Under the pieces are notes generated by a model that worked only from the letters and a program-made list of their open reading frames with translations, was not told the origin of the DNA and made no database searches. From Lachnospiraceae bacterium (lineage in GTDB: Bacteria > Bacillota > Clostridia > Lachnospirales > Lachnospiraceae), in contig JAEEJA010000018.1 of assembly GCA_016281605.1 (NCBI GenBank), positions 1 through 35,811 of the forward strand: DNA of 35,811 nucleotides. The letters are read 5' to 3'. Positions 1 through 8,923 of this stretch are shown piece after piece; position 1 is the first letter of the stretch, and every line of letters begins with the position of its first letter. Made by a program: the position numbers and the translations under genes.

Positions 1-173
1 CGTAGGTGGGGGTATTGACAAATTATACTTACAAAAGCTCCGCGAGTGATGCGAATAGTTAGCTTTGCTAACTATTGGATTCGGATAGGTAAATGTCTGC
101 TAAATGCAGCCAAGAGATGTAAAACATCTCTTTGAATCACGGCGCGCGAAAAGACTTGCAAGCGAGTCTTGAC
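1..173 (+). repeat. Structured non-coding repeat, copy A (cut by the window edge)
   Basis: This is the same sequence as the reverse complement of 26105-26308, with few differences, minus the first ~35 bases that lie outside the window. It holds hairpins ATAGTTAGC/GCTAACTAT, CTGC/GCAG, AGAGATGT/ACATCTCT and AGACTTGC/GCGAGTCT, and a long-range pairing of CGCGAGTGAT with ATCACGGCGCG that would close a multibranch junction. The right end appears to be TTGAC at 169-173, because copies A, B and the remnant at 16537 diverge after it. There is no ORF inside. I infer a non-autonomous mobile element, possibly of IS200/IS605 descent. No transposase is present to prove it. Confidence 0.8.
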
Positions 174-210
174 GAATATTAAGTGACTTAATTGAATAAT
201 TGTGAGAGTA

Positions 211-240
211 AAACCCTGTACCGAAATCGGTACAGGGTTT
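211..240. terminator. Bidirectional terminator between repeat copy A and the LacI gene
   Basis: A perfect 13-bp inverted repeat (AAACCCTGTACCG / CGGTACAGGGTTT) with a 4-base loop lies right after the stop codon of the minus-strand regulator gene. The A/T ends give a short U-run in both directions, so it can end transcription of the regulator and of anything entering from the left. Confidence 0.8.
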
Positions 241-242
241 TA

Positions 243-1304
243 TTAATAATATTCTTCATCCACATTAAAGGTAGAACTTCGTTGGATAAGTGTTCCCTCT
301 AATTCGATTCTTGCTACACTTGAGTGACCTCCGGACAGGCGATCCGTAAGAAGATGGATAGCAAATTTTCCCATCTCATCCTTGGGAAGTCTTACTGTAG
401 AAAGCATGGGTTTTGTAAATTGAGCTTCCTCTATATCGTCGCTTGCTATTATTGAAGGCATGTAATTTAGGTTTTTATATTGATTTAGAAAGTCAAACAT
501 ACCAAGAGCTATAACATCATTTGCACAGTAAACAGCTGTTGGGCGGTCTGAAAGAGAAGCAATTTTTTTTATGGCTTCATACCCGTCGGTCTGACTTGAG
601 TGAGTACTTATGACATAATCATTATGTAACTCTATATTATGTTCTTTGAGTGCATTGGTAAATCCTCTGTAACGTGCTTCATTGTGACATCCGCCTGCAT
701 AGGCGATTTTTATATGTCCAAGTTTTATCAGATGATTTGCGGCCATGTAAGCTATCTTACTTCCGTCACATATGACCTCATCGACCTCGTAGTTAGTTGA
801 ATTTCGATTAACTGAAACTATGGCTTTATACTTCTTCTCCCATAATCTAAGGGCTTTATCGTTACATTTTCCAATGATTACAAGTCCGTCAGAGTGACTT
901 CCTGCATCCTTACAGGTTTTATCGATAAGAGCTTTAAGGTCAGTCTGTTCGCAGGCTTTATCATCAGAAAAAACAGGCATATACCATATACAACTAAGTA
1001 TGCTTCCGGCTTTATGAATCTCACTTTCTATTACTCGTAAAAGTTCATTGAAGAAAGGGTCTGTCTGTACTGAATCCGTTCTGGTCATAAGTACATTTAT
1101 AAAAAAGGTTTTTTGCTTCGCAGGTATTATGCCAAGCTTAAGATTTCTGGCAGCACTGTTTGGTGTGTAATTTAAGTCCATAGCAGTCTGCCATACTTTA
1201 TCACGGGTTTGAACAGATTTGCACTTGTACTCTGGATTATTAAGTATGCGTGAGACAGTGGAAGGCGATACTCCTGTTATTTTTGCAATTTTCTTTATAG
1301 ACAT
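243..1304 (-). CDS. LacI/GalR-family transcriptional regulator
   Basis: A 353-residue DNA-binding regulator of normal family length. Residues 1-50 form the LacI helix-turn-helix, with the signature ITGVSPSTVSRILNNP, followed by a hinge helix. Residues ~60-340 form the two-lobed sugar-binding-protein-like effector domain (HLIKLGHIKIAYAGG, RPTAVYCANDVIALGMFDFL). The family normally binds a carbohydrate or related effector; which one cannot be read here. The start is backed by the HTH beginning at residue 2. It is transcribed divergently from the ABC transporter pair. Its promoter overlaps a perfect palindrome of LacI-operator type, so autorepression is likely. Whether it also controls the divergent transporter is unclear. 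Confidence 0.92.
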   Translation of the reverse strand: MSIKKIAKITGVSPSTVSRILNNPEYKCKSVQTRDKVWQTAMDLNYTPNSAARNLKLGIIPAKQKTFFINVLMTRTDSVQTDPFFNELLRVIESEIHKAGSILSCIWYMPVFSDDKACEQTDLKALIDKTCKDAGSHSDGLVIIGKCNDKALRLWEKKYKAIVSVNRNSTNYEVDEVICDGSKIAYMAANHLIKLGHIKIAYAGGCHNEARYRGFTNALKEHNIELHNDYVISTHSSQTDGYEAIKKIASLSDRPTAVYCANDVIALGMFDFLNQYKNLNYMPSIIASDDIEEAQFTKPMLSTVRLPKDEMGKFAIHLLTDRLSGGHSSVARIELEGTLIQRSSTFNVDEEYY

Positions 1305-1358
1305 AGGTTTAGCTTCCTTTGTATAAATTTACATTCCAACACATACGTTAACACAAAG

Positions 1359-1387
1359 AGTATAATAATAAAAGGCTTTTTTGTGAA
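1359..1387 (-). promoter_or_regulatory. Promoter of the LacI-family gene
   Basis: Read on the minus strand, TTCACA (1382-1387) and TATACT (1359-1364) are separated by exactly 17 bases, a good sigma-A promoter. It lies 55 bases upstream of the regulator's ATG. The -35 box overlaps the palindromic operator. Confidence 0.7.
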
Positions 1388-1397
1388 AACGTTTTCA
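1384..1397. promoter_or_regulatory. LacI-family operator (perfect palindrome)
   Basis: TGAAAACGTTTTCA is a perfect 14-bp palindrome with the central CG pair typical of LacI/GalR and CcpA-type operators. It overlaps the -35 box of the regulator's own promoter, which fits negative autoregulation. It lies about 140 bases upstream of the divergent ABC promoter. A CcpA (cre) site is the alternative reading. Confidence 0.75.
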
Positions 1398-1535
1398 GTA
1401 AGATCCGGCGGTGATTTGAATGTGTTTATAATGAGTTTTTTGTTTTGAGTGATTTCTATATATTTCTATAGTAATATCTAAAGTAATTTTAATGTAGTTT
1501 ATCTTGATTTTTTTAAACACCCTTCATGATAATTA

Positions 1536-1544
1536 TGTTATACT
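1536..1544 (+). promoter_or_regulatory. Extended -10 promoter for the ABC transporter operon
   Basis: TG-T-TATACT is an extended -10 element with no good -35 box at 17 bases. A transcript from here would have an untranslated leader of about 105 bases that can form small hairpins (GGTTT/AAACC, CGGA/TCCG). I recognise no riboswitch in it. The rest of the 1305-1659 intergenic region shows no gene. Confidence 0.55.
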
Positions 1545-1659
1545 ATTCATCGGATTACGTTAGGTTTTTATTATCGCAAACCGGATGATTCCGATGTGAA
1601 AGATTCGAAAGAGAGTCTAGATTAATAAGTCTTTTTAATTTTTGTTTGGAGGTATACTC

Positions 1660-4110
1660 GTGATAGAGTTACAAAATATAAGCAAGTATTACTATACCGA
1701 TACATCGGTAACACTTGCTCTTAATAAGATTAGTTTAAAGTTTCCGGATAAGGGATTTGTTGCTATAACCGGAGAAAGCGGAAGTGGAAAATCAACACTT
1801 TTAAATATCATAAGCGGTCTCGATACATTTGATGACGGCGAAATGTACTTTAACGGAAAGCCTACATTCCAGTTTGATTCGGCTGATTGGGAGAGGTATC
1901 GTCGAAAGTATATAGGATTTGTATTTCAGAACTATGGTTTGGTAGGTCACTATTCTGCTCTTGATAACTGTATGGTTGCTCTCCTTATACAGGGGCTTTC
2001 TGCCTATAAGGCACGAAAAAAGGCAATGGAGTACTTAGAAAAGGTAGGTCTTAAAGATCAGGCTTTACTTCGTGCTTCAGAGCTTTCGAGCGGTCAAAAG
2101 CAGAGACTTAGTATTGCAAGAGCACTTGCAAAAAATACAGATATTATAGTTGCTGATGAACCAACAGGAAACTTAGATTCAGAGACAAGTGCACAGATTA
2201 TAGAGTTACTTTCAGAACTGTCCAAAGAAAGATTAATAATTATGGTTACGCATGATTATGAAAGAGTTGAGGAGGTTGCAACCAGAAAGATAAGACTGCA
2301 TGACGGTGAACTTGTATCTAATATTAAAGTAAACATGCACCTGATAGAGGGAGAAAACGGACAGGTTTCACAGGAGCTTACAGAGGAAGAGGTTGATGAT
2401 TCCGTAGATAATGCATCTGAAGATGAGAAAGAAAAAAATGAAACAGGAGATATAGATACGCAACCTTTAACTGAAGATAATAAAGATGAAAAGGGATTAT
2501 GGAAGGAAAAGCTGAGTGTAGCTGTACGATTTTTGGGACTTGATCTTAAAGGACAGAAAAGCAGAACATTTTTATTTCTTATGTTCTTTTTATTTACAAG
2601 TCTTATAAGTTTTGTTTTTCTTGGAGAGCTGTTTGTAAATGCAGATGACAGGATAACAAAGAAGTATGATGATACTGCATTTTTAAATGATTCAGATAAA
2701 AGAATTCTTATCATGCGTAAAGATGGAGAAAGATTAAAAAAGAGTGATATAAAGGAATTTAAAGAGATAAAGTATGTTACAGATGCTGATATATACGACC
2801 TTTGTCACGATATATCTTATTACGTGAATGAGGGTGAGGATTATACATTTGACTATGGAGATAAGAAGGCTACCGGTGAAGAGGTTAAGAGTATAAACTT
2901 TATAGAAACCAAGAAGTTTATGATGTCAACTGAAGCCATAGAAAATGATGACTTAGAAGAAGGATATCTCCCAAGCAAGAGAAATGAAATTGTAGTATAT
3001 AAAACCGGAAAGCAAAAGCTTGGTGATAAGGTTCACATTTACTTAAGAGATGATAATATATGGGATGACGGTAGTTTCTATGAAAATGATTTTACCATTA
3101 CAGGTTTCTTAAAAAAAGAATCAAAGCAAATATACTTTGCACCGAGATTTTGCTCTGCTATTACCGCTTCTATCGGTGGCCCGGCAGTTGGAATAAACTT
3201 TTATTATAGTGATAAATTTAAAAAGTTTTATGGTAAGGATACATTTATTCCAATTATTGGAGACAATCTTGCATACAATGAAATCAGAGCTTCGCTAAAG
3301 TACAGTGTTGATATGGGAGGAGAGTCGGAGGTGGCCGGTATAACTAGTGTCCCTCAAGCATTTACCGGTGTTGCTAACATAGTGCTTACAAGTAATGATG
3401 ACATGATTGAGTACAATTTAGAGCCTGACTTTGTCGCAAAACCAAATGGAGAAGGTTTAAGAAAGGGTTGTTTTGAAGTATATAATTATTTTGACGAAGA
3501 TAATGAAAATCCAGAGGATAATTATGGAAAATATAACCCAATGTTTATAGAGGTTAGTGAAGAAATATTTAATGCAATTTATCCGGAAAATAATTCAACA
3601 TTCCAGGGGGATGTGTATATAACTGATTACACAAAGACAGACAGCGTCATAAAGGCTCTCGATAAAAAGGGCTACATCGGAATGAGTACCTACAGGGTGT
3701 CTACAACAGAATATATACCCGAAAAGGTTATGAGCAGATTAATAACCATATGTATTTCTGTAGGAGTTCTTATAATTCTTATAGTTCTGCAGATATTGAT
3801 AATAAGGGCACTTATGAAGATTAAGATTAATGAGTTTTATATATTTAAATTTATGGGTATGAGACTTAGCCAGATCGATCTTTTAATAAAGCTTACCATA
3901 TGCTTTTACGGACTTTTATCCTCTGTGATTATTCTATTTGTGGCATCCATTGCGGGTATGCTGAGAGTAAAGGAAATAAATGACATACTCAGGTTTTACG
4001 ATGTTCCTAATACTTTAATTTACTTTGCATATGTCCTTATTATGGCATACCTTACAGCAATTGTATTTGCAAGGATGATACGTACAAGCATAGACAAGAA
4101 GAAAGAATAA
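1660..4110 (+). CDS. ABC exporter half, ATPase-FtsX permease fusion (1)
   Basis: An 816-residue fusion of an ABC ATPase and a MacB/FtsX-type permease. The ATPase (residues 1-~220) has Walker A GESGSGKST, Q-loop FQNYGL, signature LSSGQKQR (usual form LSGGQ), Walker B IIVADEPT and H-loop MVTHD. An acidic linker follows (~230-285). One helix near residues 302-326, a long extracytoplasmic domain and three C-terminal helices give the four-helix MacB/LolC topology. The start is GTG at 1660, with GGAGGT six bases upstream; a TTG further upstream lies on the wrong side of that site. It runs with the next gene 22 bases later, and the two probably form one heterodimeric transporter. The family uses ATP to move peptides, lipoproteins or antimicrobials across or out of the membrane. 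The substrate is unknown. Confidence 0.88.
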   Translation: MIELQNISKYYYTDTSVTLALNKISLKFPDKGFVAITGESGSGKSTLLNIISGLDTFDDGEMYFNGKPTFQFDSADWERYRRKYIGFVFQNYGLVGHYSALDNCMVALLIQGLSAYKARKKAMEYLEKVGLKDQALLRASELSSGQKQRLSIARALAKNTDIIVADEPTGNLDSETSAQIIELLSELSKERLIIMVTHDYERVEEVATRKIRLHDGELVSNIKVNMHLIEGENGQVSQELTEEEVDDSVDNASEDEKEKNETGDIDTQPLTEDNKDEKGLWKEKLSVAVRFLGLDLKGQKSRTFLFLMFFLFTSLISFVFLGELFVNADDRITKKYDDTAFLNDSDKRILIMRKDGERLKKSDIKEFKEIKYVTDADIYDLCHDISYYVNEGEDYTFDYGDKKATGEEVKSINFIETKKFMMSTEAIENDDLEEGYLPSKRNEIVVYKTGKQKLGDKVHIYLRDDNIWDDGSFYENDFTITGFLKKESKQIYFAPRFCSAITASIGGPAVGINFYYSDKFKKFYGKDTFIPIIGDNLAYNEIRASLKYSVDMGGESEVAGITSVPQAFTGVANIVLTSNDDMIEYNLEPDFVAKPNGEGLRKGCFEVYNYFDEDNENPEDNYGKYNPMFIEVSEEIFNAIYPENNSTFQGDVYITDYTKTDSVIKALDKKGYIGMSTYRVSTTEYIPEKVMSRLITICISVGVLIILIVLQILIIRALMKIKINEFYIFKFMGMRLSQIDLLIKLTICFYGLLSSVIILFVASIAGMLRVKEINDILRFYDVPNTLIYFAYVLIMAYLTAIVFARMIRTSIDKKKE

Positions 4111-4132
4111 ATGCTTCAACATGGGGGAAAAA

Positions 4133-6652
4133 ATGATTAAAGTAAGTAATTTAAATAAGTATTACAATCGCGGACGAAAAAATGAAAACCATGTACTTAA
4201 AGATATAAATCTTGAGTTTGAAAATACAGGTCTTGTATGTATATTGGGTGAAAGCGGTTGCGGAAAAACAACTCTTCTAAATACCATTGGCGGACTAGAT
4301 GACTTTTATAACGGTAATTTAACTGTAGGTGATACATCTGTTTCAAAGTATAATTTAAAAGCAGCAGAAAAGTATCGTAATGATAATCTGGGCTTTGTAT
4401 TTCAGAATTATTATTTGCTTATGGATTATACAGTAGCCTACAATGTTAAGCTTGCTTTAAATATCTATGATTTAAGCGAAGAAGAAAAGGATGAGAGAGT
4501 TAATTATACTCTCGAAGCTCTTGGTATGATGAAATACCGTAAAAAGCTGGTCTCAGAGCTTTCGGGAGGTCAGCAGCAGAGAGTGTCCATAGCTCGTGCA
4601 CTGGTAAAATCTCCTCGAATTATCCTTGCAGATGAGCCTACGGGAAACTTAGACGAAGAAAATACCATAAGAACCATGAGTGTTCTTAAAAATATATCCA
4701 AGGAGTGTCTGGTTATAGTTGTAACTCACGAAAAGGATATTGCTAAGTTCTTCGCTGACAGAATCATAAAAATTAAGGATGGAGAGGTATATAAGGATTA
4801 TAAAAATGTTCGGAAAGATTCATACATCAGAAAGTATGACAGTAACATTTATCTTAAGGAACTTCAGGAGCACAGTACAGAGCTTAATGAACTAAATATA
4901 AAGCTTTACGGTGATATAAATAACACCGGTGGTATGCTTGATGATGATGAAGTGGAGAATGTGTCCAAAATAGTGGACACAGACAAAGTTTCACTCTCCT
5001 TTGCATTTAAGGATGGTAAGCTTTATATCAAAAATGATTCGAAAATTGATGTTATTCTTACATCCGAAGAGGATGATTGTCAGCTTATAGATGATTATAT
5101 GCCGGCCTTAGAGGTTAAGGATGTAGAAAACTTTGAGTATAAGTTAGATCCACTTAAATCAAGCAGAAGGGGACACTTTACCTTTCATGACATAAGAAAG
5201 CTTGCGCATGAGAACCTAAAGCTTATCGGAAAAAAGCAAGTTTTTATAATTGTTATACTGCTTCTTACATCTGTTCTTATGACAGTCGGAGTTGCAAACT
5301 TTGTTAATAAGCTTACCGTACCGATGCTAGATGTGGTTACCATGGATTCACGTTATGTACAAGTTTCCATGAAGACTACGGGTAAATATGAAGAGGGCCC
5401 CACAATCAGTAAAATAGATAGCTACATGGATGATATCCTTCGTGACGGAAAGTATGTAGAGATATATCCTCTAAATAAAATCGCTATTGATATTACGTAT
5501 GATAATGTTACTCAGATGAAATCCATGACAGGACACATAGAAAATGTTTCATTTGTATCCTATAATCACCTTCATAAGGATCAGATTATAGAGGGAGAGA
5601 TGGCTGACAGTCCCGATGAAGTAGTTATAGATGAGTGGGTGGTACAAAAATTCATAAAAGATAATTCAGTTCTTTCCGAGGTGCTTACAAGTAACGCTTC
5701 ATTTTTAAATCAAAAATTACATGACATGCTGTCTGCTAAGGAGTTTACCATAGTAGGTATTGCCCGAAGTGAAGAACCGACTATTTATGTAAATGACATA
5801 GTTATGGGAATAGTGGGAAACAGGGGAATACAAGCTGCATCCACTGAACAGATGGAAAAGTACTATCCTAAGGAGTTTAAAGAATATAAGGACTTAGAGC
5901 TTGACTTAGATGATGCTATAGTAAACTCAGGTTACTATGAGGCTGCGTCAAAAGATAAACGTATACATCATGACGGTGGAGGTCATGAGCATATCATGAT
6001 CCAGACAACAGATTTCGAGATTAAAAGACATATGGACATGAATTTTGGTGCAGATGTAATAGTCAGTAACGAGCGCTATAACATGATAAAATACGGTCAG
6101 ATCAAGGGTTCAAGAAGCTTTATAGTTTATGCAAATGATAAGACAGATGAAATAATAGCTTATATGAAAAAGATGGGTGAGCCTTATAAAAAATACTTCA
6201 AAGTAAATGCGGAGGTTACATACTATAAGCAACTAAAAGAGTACAATAGAAGGGCTCTTTCCGATGTTAATTTTGCAACATTTATAACTATCGGAATATT
6301 TATCATATCCCTTATTATGATTTACTTTATGATAAAGTCCAATGCTGTTGCAAGAAGTGAAGAGCTGACAGTTTACAGATTAATAGGTATTTCCAGATTC
6401 AGCATACTAAAAACTTACATGCTTGAGATAACGATCTTAACCCTTTATGTCTGTATTCCAACGATTTTGGTGACAACAATCGTTATCAAATTTGTGAGTT
6501 CGATTCCTTCTCTTCAATTGTCCCTCACATTCCCGTGGTGGACATCTCTTGCACTCATGGCTTCACTACTCTTGATAAACAATATTATAAGTATTATGCC
6601 TGTTTATGGAATCATAAGTAAACCACCTGCGAAGTTGGCAATAAAGGAGTAG
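4133..6652 (+). CDS. ABC exporter half, ATPase-FtsX permease fusion (2)
   Basis: An 839-residue protein with the same architecture as its upstream neighbour. The ATPase has Walker A GESGCGKTT (~39-47), canonical signature LSGGQQQR, Walker B IILADEPT and H-loop VVTHE. One helix near residue 370 (VFIIVILLLTSVLMTVGVAN) is followed by an extracytoplasmic domain and three C-terminal helices ending in a lysine-rich tail. It contains a HHDGGGHEH histidine cluster in the external domain, which might bind metal (my inference). The start is ATG 4133, with GGGGGA five bases upstream; the in-frame ATG at 4121 would bury that site. It is probably the partner of the first fusion. This half has the consensus signature motif and the other does not, so the two ATP sites may be unequal. 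Confidence 0.88.
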   Translation: MIKVSNLNKYYNRGRKNENHVLKDINLEFENTGLVCILGESGCGKTTLLNTIGGLDDFYNGNLTVGDTSVSKYNLKAAEKYRNDNLGFVFQNYYLLMDYTVAYNVKLALNIYDLSEEEKDERVNYTLEALGMMKYRKKLVSELSGGQQQRVSIARALVKSPRIILADEPTGNLDEENTIRTMSVLKNISKECLVIVVTHEKDIAKFFADRIIKIKDGEVYKDYKNVRKDSYIRKYDSNIYLKELQEHSTELNELNIKLYGDINNTGGMLDDDEVENVSKIVDTDKVSLSFAFKDGKLYIKNDSKIDVILTSEEDDCQLIDDYMPALEVKDVENFEYKLDPLKSSRRGHFTFHDIRKLAHENLKLIGKKQVFIIVILLLTSVLMTVGVANFVNKLTVPMLDVVTMDSRYVQVSMKTTGKYEEGPTISKIDSYMDDILRDGKYVEIYPLNKIAIDITYDNVTQMKSMTGHIENVSFVSYNHLHKDQIIEGEMADSPDEVVIDEWVVQKFIKDNSVLSEVLTSNASFLNQKLHDMLSAKEFTIVGIARSEEPTIYVNDIVMGIVGNRGIQAASTEQMEKYYPKEFKEYKDLELDLDDAIVNSGYYEAASKDKRIHHDGGGHEHIMIQTTDFEIKRHMDMNFGADVIVSNERYNMIKYGQIKGSRSFIVYANDKTDEIIAYMKKMGEPYKKYFKVNAEVTYYKQLKEYNRRALSDVNFATFITIGIFIISLIMIYFMIKSNAVARSEELTVYRLIGISRFSILKTYMLEITILTLYVCIPTILVTTIVIKFVSSIPSLQLSLTFPWWTSLALMASLLLINNIISIMPVYGIISKPPAKLAIKE

Positions 6653-6663
6653 GAGGTATATCC

Positions 6664-7200
6664 ATGGAACAAGGTATGATGCGAATCGAAAATGAGAGAT
6701 TTCTGATTCGCAATCTTGAAATATGCGATCTTGAAGGCTTGAAGATTATAAGAGGTGATGAAAAGGTCTATCGTTACGAACCAACATTTCTCATGGAAAT
6801 TCAGGGTACACCGGAAGATGCGCTGGAAGCAATTCGAGGTATGAATCTTTACGAAAGCAGACAGTGTATCATGGGTGTATACGAAAAGACAGATACATCT
6901 CATTTGGTCGGACTGGCGGAATTTTATGATTATAAACCCTCAGGAAAGGTGATTTCCTTAGGATACAGATTTTTGTCTCAATACTGGGGAAGAGGTATAG
7001 CTACCAGTTGCATTCAGGCAATGATAGATTATATTAAAAATCATACAGATGTTCAATTAATCACCGCCCATGTTTTACCTGACAACATGGCTTCTTCTCG
7101 ATGCTTGATTAAGAACGGATTTGAGTATCTGGTTACAAAAGAAGAGGACTGGGGATACGATTCTCCCAGTGTTGCGGACGTGTATACTTTTGATTGTTGA
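6664..7200 (+). CDS. GNAT-family N-acetyltransferase (RimJ/RimL type)
   Basis: A 178-residue acetyl-CoA-dependent acetyltransferase. The acetyl-CoA site is visible as YWGRGIAT (the R/Q-x-x-G-x-G/A motif) near residue 108, preceded by a beta strand SLGYRF and followed by ITAHVLPDNMASSRCLIKNGF, the usual RimJ/RimL ending. An AGGAGGT site overlaps the stop codon of the upstream permease gene and sits six bases before this ATG, so it is co-translated with the exporter. The substrate may be a protein N-terminus, an amino acid or a small amine. Linkage to the exporter could suggest self-protection by modification, but that is speculation. Confidence 0.85.
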   Translation: MEQGMMRIENERFLIRNLEICDLEGLKIIRGDEKVYRYEPTFLMEIQGTPEDALEAIRGMNLYESRQCIMGVYEKTDTSHLVGLAEFYDYKPSGKVISLGYRFLSQYWGRGIATSCIQAMIDYIKNHTDVQLITAHVLPDNMASSRCLIKNGFEYLVTKEEDWGYDSPSVADVYTFDC

Positions 7201-7210
7201 GTTAAAGTTT

Positions 7211-7251
7211 TTTAACTCAGTCGGAGAAATCCCCCACCTCTAAGCCAGATC
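7211..7251 (+). repeat. Left-end fragment of the structured repeat
   Basis: TTTAAC followed by TCAGTCGGAGAAATCCCCCA and the rest of the left hairpin arm, identical to the left end of copy B (reverse complement) and to 8924 onward. The right arm of the hairpin is absent; unrelated sequence starts after 7251. It is an end remnant left by deletion or recombination. Confidence 0.75.
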
Positions 7252-7261
7252 GGGGTGTTCA

Positions 7262-7414
7262 GGTGGACCTACATTGGCAGGGGCTATAATGTTCTTTAAC
7301 AATGGAGATATGAGGGCCGGAATTGGTGCAGCAATTGCATTTCCGATACTTATGGGTATTGGATTAATACTGAACCGTGAAAAAATAGTTACATCTAATC
7401 AGGAAAGCCTGTGA
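7262..7414 (+). pseudogene. C-terminal remnant of a membrane protein gene
   Basis: An open frame of 50 codons with no start of its own at the left end begins directly after the repeat fragment and ends at TGA 7412. It reads GGPTLAGAIMFF, then a glycine/alanine-rich hydrophobic stretch (AGIGAAIAFPILMGIGLIL), then a charged tail. This looks like the last transmembrane helix of an integral membrane protein whose front part was lost at the repeat junction. I cannot name the family. An internal ATG at 7289 could give about 41 residues, but no ribosome binding site precedes it. The remainder of 7201-7598 holds only this and the promoter at 7490. Confidence 0.5.
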
Positions 7415-7489
7415 TAAATGCAAAAGATAGTTATTCTCACTTTTGATTTTATGCGCTTAACATAAAGTACGACTGTTTTCATCCCAAAC

Positions 7490-7519
7490 TTGACGTATGA
7501 AAAATAAACATGTTAAAAT
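7490..7519 (+). promoter_or_regulatory. Promoter of the GH13 gene
   Basis: TTGACG (7490-7495), an 18-base spacer and TAAAAT (7514-7519) preceded by TG-T, an extended -10 form. It lies about 80 bases before the GH13 start codon. Confidence 0.65.
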
Positions 7520-7598
7520 ACACTAATATAATCTTTAATTCAAACGAGATAACAAAGAATAAATGAAGCATCTGTTTCATTTCATAAAGGAGGATGCT

Positions 7599-8906
7599 AT
7601 GTGGGCATATGAAAGCGTATTTTATCAATTTTATCCTTTGGGGATGACAGGAGCACCTTTTGAGAATGATGGGGTTTTAGAGCACAGAATTCTTAAGGTA
7701 AATGATTGGATTGATCACCTGAAGAAACTTGGAATCAATGCAATTTATTTTTCACCTCTATTTGAATCCGATACCCATGGATACAATACAAGAGATTACA
7801 GAAAGCTTGATACCAGACTTGGAACCAACGAAGATTTTAAGGAAGTTTGTATAAATCTGCACAAAGAGGGAATAAAAATAATTCTTGATGGTGTATTTAA
7901 CCATGTGGGAAGAGGTTTTTTTGCATTTCAGGATGTTCTTAAAAATAGAGAAAACTCTATGTATAGAGACTGGTTTCATATCAGCTTTGAAGGAAATTCC
8001 AATTATAACGATGGCCTTTGGTATGAAGGCTGGGAAGGGAATTTTGATCTTGTCAAATTAAATCTTCGAAATGAAGATGTCATAAATTATCTTTTAGAAA
8101 GTGTAAAACTTTGGATTGATGAATTTGATATTGACGGACTTCGACTTGATGTTGCATACATGGTTGACAGAGATTTTTTAAGGCGACTTAGAAGTGCCTG
8201 CGATTCCTGGAAGTCGAACTTCTTCCTTGCGGGTGAGATGATTCATGGTCAGTATAAGGACATTATGAATGAGTCTATGTGCCATTCTGTAACTAATTAT
8301 GAGTGTTATAAGGGTCTTTATTCAGCATTTAACAGTGATAACCTATTTGAAATAATACATACTGTCATGAGACAATTCGGTCCCGAAGATTGGACATTAT
8401 ATAAGGATTGTCATCTCTTGAGTTTTGTGGATAATCATGATGTTTCACGTATAGCAAGTATATTAAATAAAGAGGAGCACTTAAAGCTTATATATACACT
8501 TATGTTTGGTATGCCTGGTATACCGGTAGTTTATTATGGAAGTGAATGGGGCGTAAAGGGCGATAAGAAGGATGGTGATCCGGGATTAAGACCGGCTATA
8601 GATAAGCCGGAGTGGAATGAGCTTTCTTCTCATATAGCTGCTCTTGCTAAAGCTGAAAAGGAAGAAAAAGCTCTTCAATATGGTAGTTTTAAGTCTTTAC
8701 TTTTAAATAATAAGCAGTGTATATTTGAACGTAGGGTAGATGATGATAGAATTATGGTTGCTATCAATGCAGACGGTGAGGATTTCATAGCTCATTTTGA
8801 TGCTCAGGCCGGCAGGGCTCATGACCTTATAACCGGTGAAACTGTTGACTTTGGAGGAGGATTAGAGATCCCGGCATATACATCTATGATTCTTAAACCA
8901 TATTAA
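7599..8906 (+). CDS. GH13 alpha-amylase-family glycoside hydrolase
   Basis: A 435-residue cytoplasmic enzyme (no signal peptide) of the alpha-amylase clan, probably acting on maltodextrins or short alpha-glucans. The conserved GH13 regions are all present: region I DGVFNHVG (~97-104), region II GLRLDVA with nucleophile D184, region III AGEMIHG with acid/base E213, region IV FVDNHD with D278. A small C-terminal beta domain follows the (beta/alpha)8 barrel. The start is ATG 7599 with AAAGGAGG five bases upstream; the in-frame ATG at 7563 would bury that site and add an untypical extension. Relatives are labelled neopullulanase, cyclomaltodextrinase or maltodextrin glucosidase; the exact bond cannot be told from sequence. 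It stands alone, with its own promoter and mobile-element debris on both sides. Confidence 0.9.
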   Translation: MWAYESVFYQFYPLGMTGAPFENDGVLEHRILKVNDWIDHLKKLGINAIYFSPLFESDTHGYNTRDYRKLDTRLGTNEDFKEVCINLHKEGIKIILDGVFNHVGRGFFAFQDVLKNRENSMYRDWFHISFEGNSNYNDGLWYEGWEGNFDLVKLNLRNEDVINYLLESVKLWIDEFDIDGLRLDVAYMVDRDFLRRLRSACDSWKSNFFLAGEMIHGQYKDIMNESMCHSVTNYECYKGLYSAFNSDNLFEIIHTVMRQFGPEDWTLYKDCHLLSFVDNHDVSRIASILNKEEHLKLIYTLMFGMPGIPVVYYGSEWGVKGDKKDGDPGLRPAIDKPEWNELSSHIAALAKAEKEEKALQYGSFKSLLLNNKQCIFERRVDDDRIMVAINADGEDFIAHFDAQAGRAHDLITGETVDFGGGLEIPAYTSMILKPY

Positions 8907-8923
8907 ATATGATTTTATCTGTT

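Noticed and set aside
1-240. Possible CRISPR array because of several short hairpins in copy A
   Set aside because: The hairpins differ from each other, are not regularly spaced, and there are no equal repeats with spacers or cas genes.
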